NCBI RefSeq assembly: GCF_024584705.1
Contig: NZ_CP097384.1
Span: 4,588,001 to 4,652,000 of the forward strand
Direction: 5' to 3'
DNA from: Blastopirellula sp. J2-11
GTDB taxonomy: Bacteria > Planctomycetota > Planctomycetia > Pirellulales > Pirellulaceae
DNA: 64,000 nucleotides
In this document: one piece after another, positions 9,551 through 18,600 of the stretch
Numbering within the stretch: the first letter of the stretch is position 1
Layout of the letters: each line of letters begins with the position of its first letter
Position numbers and translations under genes: made by a program
Notes under the pieces: model-generated
The model's input: only the letters and a program-made list of their open reading frames with translations
Told to the model about the DNA's origin: nothing
Database searches by the model: none

Positions 9551-10294
9551 CTACGCCGCTTGGCGATTACCCCGCAGCGCCGCCCAAGGGATCAAATCGG
9601 CCCAGTTCGATAGCATCACCGAAGCCGGGATCGGCGCGTGACGGCCGATTGCTAGCGTTGACCAGCCTGCTTTGGCTGCGGCCTTCAGTACGCGCGCGTC
9701 CGCACTTTGCAGAACGCAGACCGAGTCCCCAATCTGTGCGCGAAGTCGTTGATACGCGAGTGCGTCTCCGCCGTCGCAACCTAGTTCCCACGTGGTGACG
9801 ACTTGGTCAAACGCTTTGGTCCAAGCATGCTCACGGCAACGAGAATCGACCGTTTGCGTCGTTTCCCACAGCGCTATCAATTGAACCCCGTATTGGCGAA
9901 CGCGATCCAAGATCTGCAAGATGTCAGGCGACGGCTTTCCGCCAGACTCCAGTTCGGGGAACTTGCGCGATGCAGCGCGCCACAGTTCGTCGACATGCCC
10001 GTTGGAGAGTCCCTTAGCGCACAGATACTCTTTCATCGCGTCCCAGTAAGGACGCTCACCGCGCCAAATCGCGGGCAAATTTTGTACGGTCCACTGGTCA
10101 AAGAACGCGGCGAAATCGGCTTCCTCGCGCCGACCTCCGACCAATTGAAAAAGCCAACGCTGTCCGACGGTTGCGTCAAACAGCGTATTTTTTGGATCGA
10201 TGACGATCGTTAACCGACTCGTTAAGCCGGAACCAGCCGAAACGATCGTTTCGCCGGCGAACCCTTCTGCATCTTCCATCGCGAGCGACTCCAT
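9551..10294 (-). CDS. HAD-superfamily-like protein with altered catalytic motif
   Basis: About 247 residues from the ATG at 10294; a TTG at 10351 would add 19. The first strand reads LTIVIDPKNTLFD, the position of HAD motif I (DxDxT), but the second Asp is Lys, so normal phosphatase chemistry is doubtful. A helical cap-like region follows (QRWLFQLVGGRREEADFAAF, PAIWRGERPYWDAMKEYL). A motif II-like LIALWETTQT and a late VLQSADARVLKAAAKAGWST segment fit the rest of a HAD core. It sits 92 bases behind a nucleotidyltransferase-like gene on the same strand. It could be a degenerate HAD protein with a binding or regulatory role. Confidence 0.6.
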   Translation of the reverse strand: MESLAMEDAEGFAGETIVSAGSGLTSRLTIVIDPKNTLFDATVGQRWLFQLVGGRREEADFAAFFDQWTVQNLPAIWRGERPYWDAMKEYLCAKGLSNGHVDELWRAASRKFPELESGGKPSPDILQILDRVRQYGVQLIALWETTQTVDSRCREHAWTKAFDQVVTTWELGCDGGDALAYQRLRAQIGDSVCVLQSADARVLKAAAKAGWSTLAIGRHAPIPASVMLSNWADLIPWAALRGNRQAA

Positions 10295-10386
10295 TCGCTG
10301 CGTTTGAAAATTCGCCGGCCTACCCGAACCAGGCGAAGATCTGCGGGGCAACTTTGCGAGGCCGCTTGAATCGGCGCTGACAAAGT

Positions 10387-11172
10387 TTATCCGACTTGAT
10401 TCATCGTCTCCATTCGCTGCCGCAGATGAGGCGTTTCACGAATGAATCGAACGACATCCTGCCATTCGAGATCGTGTGAACGCATCGCATCGACAATCGT
10501 CAGCGAGTGATCCCAGTCCTCTTCATCAACGACCGACAAGCGGACGTCGGCACATTCCAACTCGCTCGGAACCGGCAACAGATGCTGCGGGAACCAATCG
10601 GGTCGAGTCGATATCGATCGGCTAATGTCGGCTCGTTCGGACGAATCGGTGACAATTTCATCCGCTTTCAGAATCGCTTTGGCGCGATACCATTCCGCGA
10701 ACAGTCCTAGCGGAGAAGCGACAGCGGCACATCCGTCTAGGTGACGATAGCCGACATAATCACATTTCTCAAACATCGCGGCGGTGGTCAGCAAACGATC
10801 AATCAGCGCCGGATCGACAAAGGGGGTTTCGATCGGAATGCGAACAACGCCGCGCGGCTGATATTCGCGGACTGCATCGGCGAAACGACCGAGCGAATCA
10901 TGCTTGCGGCTAATATAAACCGGCGTATCGCTCGGGATTAGCGGCAGCAATGCGCCCGTATCCGCATCGTCAGATAGGACCACCATCACGCCGTCGACAT
11001 GCGCCTCGCCGACGCGGCGAATGATCCATTCGACCAGCGGTTTGCCGGCAATGAAACGTTGAGCTAACCGAGAGGGAACAATTCGACTTCGTTTCCCGGC
11101 GTCGAGTCCTGCAGCGCTGACGCTGTCTTGGTCGACGGTATCGATCTGCAGAATAGCAAGATTCTTCAGCAT
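10387..11172 (-). CDS. SpsF/CMP-KDO-synthetase-like nucleotidyltransferase
   Basis: A 261-residue protein with the GT-A/nucleotidyltransferase fold layout of SpsF and acylneuraminate cytidylyltransferase-like proteins. Visible parts are an N-terminal ILQI.T strand, a basic loop (RIVPSRLAQRFIAGKPLVEW) where the NTP phosphates would bind, VMVVLSDDADTGAL, a SRKHDSLGRFADA segment, and GVVRIPIETPFVDPALIDRL, matching the 'RI.gD.PlidP' motif though the usual Asp is Glu. The family activates sugars such as sialic or legionaminic acid for surface glycans; the substrate here is unknown. It lies between two HAD-fold genes on the same strand, so a sugar-phosphate pathway is possible but unproven. Confidence 0.65.
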   Translation of the reverse strand: MLKNLAILQIDTVDQDSVSAAGLDAGKRSRIVPSRLAQRFIAGKPLVEWIIRRVGEAHVDGVMVVLSDDADTGALLPLIPSDTPVYISRKHDSLGRFADAVREYQPRGVVRIPIETPFVDPALIDRLLTTAAMFEKCDYVGYRHLDGCAAVASPLGLFAEWYRAKAILKADEIVTDSSERADISRSISTRPDWFPQHLLPVPSELECADVRLSVVDEEDWDHSLTIVDAMRSHDLEWQDVVRFIRETPHLRQRMETMNQVG

Positions 11173-11274
11173 TTCGGCATCCTTGTAGTTGTTGCCGGTG
11201 AATAAATTGAAACCGTCGTTCCCCGCGGTTAGTGTAGCAGTCTCGCCAAAATAGGGTCAAGAGTGACAAATTGC

Positions 11275-11955
11275 CTAGATTTCGCGTGGCAGTCCTAGCA
11301 CTTCGTAGATTCGTGTATCTTCCAGCGTGTTGGCGACAAATTGGGCGCCGGAAAAATCATGATGCCGACTATGATCGCCTGGAGTCGCGACAACAAACGC
11401 ACCGGCGGCGATCGCTGCGCGACTGCCGGTGTGACTATCTTCGAGCACCAACATTCGCTCCGGCGCAACCCCCATCTTCTCCGCCGCTAGCAAATAGATT
11501 TCTGGGTTTGGTTTGCCATTCTCGACATCGGTCCCGCACAGCAAAAATCGGAGCCGCGGCAAAATCTCGAACGTGCCCAAAATTTTCTCCGCCATCGGCC
11601 GCCCAGAACTGGTCGCAACCCCCTTGGGAACTTCCGCTTGCTCTAACGCGTTCAATAGCGCTAACAGCCCCGGCATCGGCGCTAGATGCTCGTCCAAGAT
11701 CACCTCGAAGATTGCATCCGACTCGTCAGCCAGAATTTCCGGCGTAGCGTCCAACTCATGCCATTCGATCATGATGCGAAAGGCGTCCCGCGCGGGGCGC
11801 CCCATCATCGCGTTGGTAAGCTCTTGCGTTAACTCATGCCCGCGCCGCCTCAGCAATTCGTAGGAGACCTGAGGATATAAGAGTTCGGTGTTAAACATGA
11901 GGCCGTCCATGTCAAAAACAACGGCCTCGATCTTACTTTTCGCCCGCGAACTCAT
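11275..11955 (-). CDS. HAD-family hydrolase (beta-phosphoglucomutase/phosphatase-like)
   Basis: A 226-residue HAD subfamily IA protein with all four motifs. Motif I is VVFDMDGLMFNTE (residues about 13-25) with the nucleophile and acid Asp. A helical cap follows (RRRGHELTQELTNAMMGR). Motif II is GVATSSGRPMAEKIL, motif III Lys is in GKPNPEIYLLAAEKMG, and motif IV is MLVLEDSHTGSRAAIAAG. The family dephosphorylates small phosphorylated metabolites or isomerises sugar phosphates in the cytoplasm. The length is normal for the family. Substrate is not predictable from the sequence. Confidence 0.88.
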   Translation of the reverse strand: MSSRAKSKIEAVVFDMDGLMFNTELLYPQVSYELLRRRGHELTQELTNAMMGRPARDAFRIMIEWHELDATPEILADESDAIFEVILDEHLAPMPGLLALLNALEQAEVPKGVATSSGRPMAEKILGTFEILPRLRFLLCGTDVENGKPNPEIYLLAAEKMGVAPERMLVLEDSHTGSRAAIAAGAFVVATPGDHSRHHDFSGAQFVANTLEDTRIYEVLGLPREI

Positions 11956-12144
11956 GCTATTTCCTTGCTCCTATTCTACAAACTTGCTCGGCAGCTTTGC
12001 CATCCACGGGGCCATTGTCGACTTTGCGCCCCATGGAATATAGGGGAGTTGAGCCATGGGGCGGAGTTGTGCCCCACTGCGAGAATGCTAGAATTCAGAG
12101 CTTCCCTCGGCAAAATGTCGACACTCTACCGATGACTGAAATAT

Positions 12145-12226
12145 GGGGATGTGGCGAAATTGGCAGACGCGCTAGATTTAGGTTCTAGTTCCTAACGGAG
12201 TGCAGGTTCGATTCCTGTCATCCCCA
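12145..12226 (+). tRNA. tRNA-Leu(UAG)
   Basis: A class II tRNA of 82 nt. The acceptor stem is GGGGATG paired with CATCCCC (12219-12225) and the discriminator is A. The anticodon stem CTAGA/TCTAG encloses the loop TTTAGGT, so the anticodon is TAG, reading CUA and other CUN leucine codons. A long variable arm (about CCTAACGGAG) and the T-arm GGTTCGATTCC are present. CCA is not encoded. Confidence 0.96.
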
Positions 12227-12228
12227 CT

Positions 12229-12260
12229 ACGGCTGATCGACGCTCGACAGCCGTTTTTTT
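12229..12260 (+). terminator. Rho-independent terminator after tRNA-Leu
   Basis: A 7-bp stem (ACGGCTG at 12229-12235 with CAGCCGT at 12248-12254), a 12-nt loop and a run of seven T directly behind. It begins three bases after the tRNA and clearly ends its transcript. Confidence 0.85.
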
Positions 12261-12541
12261 ATGCGCCAATCGATAAATCGCATCAGCCATCGCCTATGTC
12301 TATCGCCAAGATAGTTCACCTGTAAATTTTCTTGACGAATTTCGTCGTACATCTATTTGAGGGGGCGAGGACATCTTCCGAGGGGCGGTAGATAGCTGCT
12401 TGCACTTTATTCATAATATGCAAAGTTAGAACGAAACGTATAAGGTCGTATTACCTTGTTAGCTTGCATCGACTGCTGTCGATTGTCGAGCTCATATTTA
12501 CCCCCCGCGTTAGACGCAACACGAATCGGAGCCACTCTTTT

Positions 12542-12838
12542 ATGGCGAAAAAAGCCGCCGCCAGCAAAGGCAACAAAGCAAATGCAATTCGCAAGTACAA
12601 AGCAGAAAACCCGTCGGCCGGACCTTCCGCCATTTCTGATGCGCTGAAAAAACAGATGCCTGGCGTCACGCCGCAGTATGTCAGCACCATTCTTTCGATG
12701 GATAAACGGAAAAGCGGCGCGACCAAGACCGGCGCTCTGACCGTCGACGATCTGCTGAAGACGAAAGAGTTTGTGGAACAAATCGGCAGCATCGCCCGCG
12801 CCAAAGAAGCGCTCGAAAAGCTCGCCAAGTTGAGCTAA
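12542..12838 (+). CDS. Small basic conserved protein, possible DNA-binding
   Basis: A 98-residue protein from the ATG at 12542; the frame is open further upstream, but the MAKKAAASKG start looks natural. It opens with a Lys/Ala-rich stretch, then AIRKYKAENPSAGPSAISDAL and VTPQYVSTILSMDKRKSG, which looks like a helix-turn-helix of the kind that asks whether sequence-specific contacts follow, and ends with an acidic amphipathic helix (VEQIGSIARAKEALEKLAKL). The basic start plus HTH-like middle suggests a small nucleoid-associated or regulatory protein. I do not recognise a named family. The 280 bases between the tRNA-Leu terminator and this gene show no other gene. Confidence 0.6.
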   Translation: MAKKAAASKGNKANAIRKYKAENPSAGPSAISDALKKQMPGVTPQYVSTILSMDKRKSGATKTGALTVDDLLKTKEFVEQIGSIARAKEALEKLAKLS

Positions 12839-12846
12839 GCGTCTAT

Positions 12847-13977
12847 CTATCGCGGTGCGTCATAAGACGCATCGCGATCGCTAACGCGCATTTGCATCAA
12901 TTGCTTTTGGGCGATGATGCGGACATCCGCATCAACATCATGCGCCAACTCAATCAGCCAAGTCTGTCGATCTAACGTCGTTTCGACCGATAATTCTTTC
13001 GCGAGTCGTAGTCGCTCTTCGACTCGCGGACTTGTCAATCGTCGCGCCAACTGCAACTCAAACGGCTGAAACCGCCGACTCAACAGTTCTTCTTCGGCCA
13101 GTTCGACAATCTCCGGCCGCGTATCGTGTAACCAGTGCATGACATCGATATCGGCTAGTTTTTTGAGATCCATCGGCGGACTAGGCCGCGCCGATTCTGG
13201 CAGCAATCCAGGCGTCATCCCCAAGGCTCCGGCAAACCCGGTTGGTTCTCGGCCGCCTTGTGGATCAATCGGCTTACTGGTCAGCGCGGCGGCGGAAGGA
13301 AATCCGCTCGGCGGCCGAATTTTGTCGGCCACTTTCACGCCTGGATTAACCGGGGCTACCGGCAGGTAACCTCCTGGCGCGGTGGCGACCTTTTCAGGCG
13401 GCTGATATTCGAGCGGTAAGTCCTTCTGCTTGTCCGGCGAAAACATCGCGAGCGCCGACACCAAAGGACGCGGCTCTATCATTGGCGTCGCCGCAGCGGA
13501 TCGTCGAAGTATCTGGTCAATCGCCTCATTAAATCGCCGCGTCTGGTCAGGTTCGAGTCCAAGATTCCAATTAGCGACATCCTCGGCCATGCTGACGGCC
13601 GCTAGACGTGCAGTTGGGGCAAGCTGGTCCCAGCGTGCTTCTAGTTCTACGGCGATATCTATCATTTCTTGTTGATAGCGAAGCGCCGCTTGATTGCGCC
13701 ATCGACTTCTCTTTTGTTTCAGTACATTGGTAGCCGCCAGCGCCAAGGAAGCGCGATTGCTGTTCAGAGCATGGACCAAGTCTTGTTCCGGATGATTCGA
13801 AACTTGCAACTGACGGCGCAAATAGAATTCAACTTCTCCGTCCGGAGCTTGCGCTAGCTGCGCTGCACTATACGACTGGAGATAGACATCGCAGATAAAG
13901 AGAACCGCGCAAACTATTCCAATCGCTGCAATCAACAGCGAGGCGAGCCCCTTCCAGCTTGATAAAACTCGATACAT
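12847..13977 (-). CDS. Membrane-anchored HEAT-repeat-like protein
   Basis: About 376 residues from the ATG at 13977. An N-terminal membrane anchor (LASLLIAAIGIVCAVLFICD) is followed by a helical region (VEFYLRRQLQVSNHPEQDL, ALNSNRASLALAATNVLKQ), a Pro-rich linker and a C-terminal HEAT-like part (RPEIVELAEEELLSRRF, SPRVEERLRLAKELS, DADVRIIAQKQLMQMRV). The frame stays open to 14259, but that extension is Arg/Pro-rich and overlaps the divergent gene at 14189, so the shorter form is chosen. A role as a scaffold at the membrane is the most that can be said. It ends 8 bases from the convergent gene on the left. Confidence 0.6.
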   Translation of the reverse strand: MYRVLSSWKGLASLLIAAIGIVCAVLFICDVYLQSYSAAQLAQAPDGEVEFYLRRQLQVSNHPEQDLVHALNSNRASLALAATNVLKQKRSRWRNQAALRYQQEMIDIAVELEARWDQLAPTARLAAVSMAEDVANWNLGLEPDQTRRFNEAIDQILRRSAAATPMIEPRPLVSALAMFSPDKQKDLPLEYQPPEKVATAPGGYLPVAPVNPGVKVADKIRPPSGFPSAAALTSKPIDPQGGREPTGFAGALGMTPGLLPESARPSPPMDLKKLADIDVMHWLHDTRPEIVELAEEELLSRRFQPFELQLARRLTSPRVEERLRLAKELSVETTLDRQTWLIELAHDVDADVRIIAQKQLMQMRVSDRDASYDAPR

Positions 13978-14188
13978 TAACCGGCCTAACTGTGGCGTAT
14001 GAGAGCGATGATGATATCGAGGCCGCCGCTGGCGACAAGGGCGATTCATTGCCGGCATTGCTAGCATTCGAACCGGAATCGTTCGTAGGGGAGAGTTTGA
14101 CTGAGGATTCCCCCCTCCCTGAACCGAATTACCATCAGGATCGAAACAGCTTAACAGTCGGCGAGGTCGACCTGCTTCCGGGGGACGT

Positions 14189-15217
14189 ATGACGCGCAGA
14201 GTCCGAGATGCATTTTGCATCGCGAACCAAAGACATGTACGTGCGGCACGCTGGTGCACGGCGATGGCCGTGATGATCGGTTTTGCGAGTGCGGCTTTGG
14301 CGCAAGAATCAGGCAGCTATCCGAACGAAACGGTCGCCTTTAATCGAGGGGACCGGGACGCCGCGATTCGCGAGATCCCGTTTGGTAAGCTGACCGTTCA
14401 GGCAGGCGACGACATTCGCCAAGTGGTGACCAATCCGAGCATCTTCCGCCGTTTGCCGGTACAAGTAATCGATTGCGATCCCGATCTCTACTTGTTAATG
14501 GTTCGATATCCGGAAATCATCGTCAATATTTGGCGTTTGATGGGAATTACGAATGTCGCAGTCGAGCGAACCGGGCAGTTTTCATTTCACGCCAAAGATG
14601 GCGCCGGAACCGTTAGCGACGTCGAACTGGTCTACGGCAATCGCGATACGCATATCATGGTCGCCGACGGCTACTACGAAGGCCCGCTGGCGCCTGGCAA
14701 AGTCGACGCGAAATGCGTGCTCGTGTTAAAGACCGGATATGCTCCGAACGAACTCAACAAAACCTTCGTCTCGAACCAACTGGACGTGTTCGTCAAATTC
14801 GAGCATAAAGGGGCCGACCTGCTGGCCCGCACGTTGCACCCGCTGATTGGTAAAACGGCGGACGCCAACTTCGCCGAGACGACGGCGTTTCTCGGCAAGA
14901 TCTCGAAGAGCTCAGAAGACAACATCGCCGGCATCCAAAATCTGTCGCAAAAATTGACCGAAATCGATCCGGCGCTTCGCGCGCAGTTTGTCCAAGCGAC
15001 TAACCGCGTCTACGAGCGCAGCTTGGCCGCTCAGCAGCAACTTTCACCTCAGGCGAATACTTCGTCTCCCAGCGAAGGCTCTCCGCGGCCTTTTGTCGCC
15101 CAACAAGACAACGGCATTCGCCCTCTCTCTGCCGAATCCCCGCAAGAACAAACAATCGCCCCGGTCGAGATCGCCGGCCCCTTTCCGCGCAAGCGAACCG
15201 CCGATCTACGTCGTTAA
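14189..15217 (+). CDS. Exported protein of unknown function
   Basis: A 342-residue protein with a signal peptide (AMAVMIGFASAALAQ, predicted cleavage after ALA at about residue 38). A GGGGGA ribosome site just upstream supports the ATG at 14189; an internal ATG at 14264 would trim the n-region. The mature N-terminal part (IPFGKLTVQAGDDIRQVVTNPSIFRRLPVQ... DLYLLMVRYPEIIVNIWRLMG) looks like a conserved planctomycete domain. The C-terminal 80 residues are Gln/Ser/Pro-rich and probably disordered. It is divergent from the HEAT-like gene. No enzyme motif is seen. Confidence 0.65.
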   Translation: MTRRVRDAFCIANQRHVRAARWCTAMAVMIGFASAALAQESGSYPNETVAFNRGDRDAAIREIPFGKLTVQAGDDIRQVVTNPSIFRRLPVQVIDCDPDLYLLMVRYPEIIVNIWRLMGITNVAVERTGQFSFHAKDGAGTVSDVELVYGNRDTHIMVADGYYEGPLAPGKVDAKCVLVLKTGYAPNELNKTFVSNQLDVFVKFEHKGADLLARTLHPLIGKTADANFAETTAFLGKISKSSEDNIAGIQNLSQKLTEIDPALRAQFVQATNRVYERSLAAQQQLSPQANTSSPSEGSPRPFVAQQDNGIRPLSAESPQEQTIAPVEIAGPFPRKRTADLRR

Positions 15218-15530
15218 TACGACGGTAGAGAAGTGGACAGGACAAATGTGTAGAGAGTGTCCGGTCGTCTATTCGACCGACCAATCGAAGTCGCGCCTCG
15301 CACGGCGATCTTCACCGCGAATCGGTTACAACCAATTCGCAGTTAACCCATGGATTGAACATAAATCGATATCCAATCGCTCCCCCAAGCCTGTCGCGGG
15401 AGCCAGGTAATCCGTCGCCATCACTGCAAAGTCTTTACCGGATACAAGGAAGCACAAAGACTTTTGCAATCCTTGATTCCAAGACCATGATCGCCTTCCT
15501 GACGTGGAATTGCTTCCTGTGGACTGTATC

Positions 15531-15657
15531 GTCGCCTTTCGCTCTGCGAAAATAGCGTTTGCACAACGGGGCGCTTGCCGAGGAAGCGCCAGCCAAAGCA
15601 GCGACTCTTCGAAGCAACGTCAGAGCTGACGCTACTTTCGCCGGAGCGAAAGGCGAC
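15531..15657. repeat. MITE-like element with 25-bp imperfect terminal inverted repeats
   Basis: The ends 15531-15555 and 15632-15657 are inverted repeats; the outer 14 bases (GTCGCCTTTCGCTC and its complement) match exactly. About 76 bases lie between them, with no gene. The element sits in the 463-base gap between the exported protein and the Aas-like gene; the rest of the gap (15218-15530) shows no gene. Similar CTTTCGCTC-rich repeats are, as I recall, frequent in Pirellulaceae genomes, but copy number cannot be checked here. Confidence 0.6.
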
Positions 15658-15680
15658 TATTTGTGGAGCCCAGGATCGCG

Positions 15681-18600
15681 TTAAGAACGATCCGCGTGTG
15701 CGGAAGCTTGCGACAGCGCCATCTCTTTAATCGCTTTCAAGTCGAGCTTGCCGGTTCCGAGCAGAGGCAGTTCCGGCACCTGATAAAAAGCGTCTTGACC
15801 CGGAATGAAGATATTGGGCAAGCCGCGGGCGACCAACGCTTCGCGCAGTTGCTCTGGCGACTTGTCGATCTCTGTGTAGAGAACGATGAGCCGCTCTCCC
15901 TTTCTGGCGCAAGGAGCGGCCGAAACGGCGAGCCGCGGTTTTTCATCTTCGGTGGGGCCCAGCATCGTATTCAAGGCATCTTCAATCTGAATGTGGGGCA
16001 CCATCTCGCCGGCGATCTTTGAGAAACGGCTAATCCGCCCGGTGATGCAAATGAAACCATCTTGGTCGATCACCGCCATGTCGCCGGTGGTGTACCAGTC
16101 GTCTTGGATCACCTCGGCTGTTTTCTCGGGCAAGTGAAGGTAGCCCAGCATGACGTTCGGCCCCAGAATCTGGAGCATCCCCTGCTGATCGGATGCAAGC
16201 TCTTCCTGGGAGTCGAGATCGACAATCCGCGCCGAGACGTTCGGAATCGGTCGACCGACGGTCCCTTCTTTACGATCGGGCTGAAAATTGTCAAACGAGC
16301 GACTGGGAGGAATATTGCACGAGACGAGCGGCGAACATTCAGTCGCTCCATAGCCTTCGACCGGGCGAACGCCGAAGCGCTGCTCAAACTCGTCGCACAG
16401 GTCATGGGGCAATTTCTCGGCCCCGGCGATGACTACTTCCAGCGAGCGGAACAAATCAGGATCGACGCGTCGCAAAAAGCCACGCAAAAAAGTCGGCGTT
16501 GAAAACATCAACGTTCCGGCGTATTTATGGGTCAACTGACCGATCTGCTTGGCGTCCAGCGGGCTAAAGTGGAACGCGCCGGCTATGTCGAGCGCCAGCA
16601 CCGGCCACATCGTCAGCGTATAGCCGAACGAATGGAAGAACGGCAAAATGCCGATCATCATATCTTTGCTATGCAGATGCCCCATCTGATCGACAGCTTG
16701 TACGTTCGACGCGATATTCGCCTGCGTCAGCATCACCCCCTTCGGCTCACCGGTCGAGCCCGAAGTAAAGATGACCGTCACCAGATCTTCCGGTTCGATT
16801 TGGTTCAGGCCCAATTGCCAATTCAACACTCGACTAGGCGTTAAAAACGCAGCTGCGCCGCAGGCGACTTTATCGAGGGTCGTCGGCTTCGTCTTCAGAT
16901 CTTCCAGCAAGACAATTTCGGCGTCCAGCTTGTAGTCAAACTTCTCCATGAACTTGCGGCTGGTCAGCACATGCTTAACGCCTGCCTGACGAATGCAGGA
17001 ATTCAAAACGTCGTTGCCGACGGTGTAATTCAAATTGACCGTCGTCCGACGATCGAGCGCCAGCGCGGCGTTCACAACCACATCGGCGCCGGTGGGCGGC
17101 AACAAAATGCCGACCATCGGCTCTGCTTGGCGATCGGCCAAAACATGACGATTGAGCAAACGCCGCATGACCATCGCGCCGGCCAGCAGTTTGCCGCCGG
17201 TCAGATCAACACCGGTCGAATCGGCGACCTTGCGAGTGAAGAGCCGCTTCTTGCAGGCTTTGATAAACGACTGAACTGGAGGAACAACCCGGTCATGCCG
17301 CGCAGCAAACGCATGAGAACCAAGTCGCTGAACCGCCTGGCGAATTTTAAACACGTCGTAGGGCGCCTCTATCGGTTTGCCAAAATGAATCGAAATCGGC
17401 GTCCGCCAACCTTGCGGACGCTTCCAAAAGAACTTGCCGCCAGAGAAGCTGAAAATGCTTCCCCACAGCTCGTCAAGAAAAACGGGAACGACAGGCGCAT
17501 CGGTTCCTTGCACCAACTTCATGAGGCCACGTTTGAAACCTTGCACCTGACCGCTGCGCGTGATGCCCCCTTCGGCGAAGATGCAAACGAGTTCGCCATT
17601 CTTGATCGCGGCGTTCCCAACACGCAAGGCTTTTAAGATTCCCTTCGGGCCGTTGTCGATCATAATCGCGCCATGCCATTCGGCGAACTCGCGGGCCCAC
17701 TTGCTCTGAAAGTTCCCCGCCCAAACAAACATGCGGACAGGGCGACTGCTGGTCAGCAGCAGCAAGATTCCGTCTAAAAAAGTGACGTGATTCGAAACGA
17801 GCAACGCGCCGCCGTTGACCGGTAAATTTTCTCGGTCATAGACTCGAATGCGATAACAAGTTTCGCTGGCGAGCCAGACGAAAAAGCGAATCGTCGGCTG
17901 AGGGATAAGCCGCAAGATGTACCATAGCACCGGCACGGTCGCGATTCCACAAAAGAGGAAAATGAAACGAGACGAAAGGAGCGGCAAGCCGGAGGCCTGA
18001 TGAAACACGGCCGCCGCCAATTGCTTGTCTTCCGGAAATCGAGCGAGCTGATTGCTGCGATCGACCAGATCTTGAACTTTAAATCTCTGGGAAAGTTCGA
18101 CCCAAAGCAATTCAGCGATCGATTTTCGGCGCTCGTCATCCGTAGCGGCGAAGCGGTCGATCTGCTTGAGAGTAATCCGCGTTCCCTTTCCTGCTTCCCA
18201 CTCGGCCTGGTGCGCCGAGACCTGAGCCGCGAGTTGGCTTTCAAACTCTGGCGATCCTACGTACTGGGCCGCTTCGACATTTTGCAGCGAGCCTTCACGT
18301 ATTTGCCAGCGCATTCCCATAAACATGATCGCTACGATCATGCAGCCGCTGAACGTGAGGAAGTTGCTGGCGGCAAGCACCACGCCCCGCTTCCGCGGAT
18401 CGCTCCTGTGTTGCAAGAACGCCGCCAGCGGAACCTCGAACAACCCGGCGAAAACGCCCAACGAGAACAACAGCGCGCAGGTGATCCCATAGGTCGCGTT
18501 GAGCGTCTCGTCTGGATTGATGATCGCGCCATGCACAAAGGACAAAGCCAACGAACTGAGCGCCATGCCTGCGGCGCCAAGCGGCAAGATGCCGAGTTCG

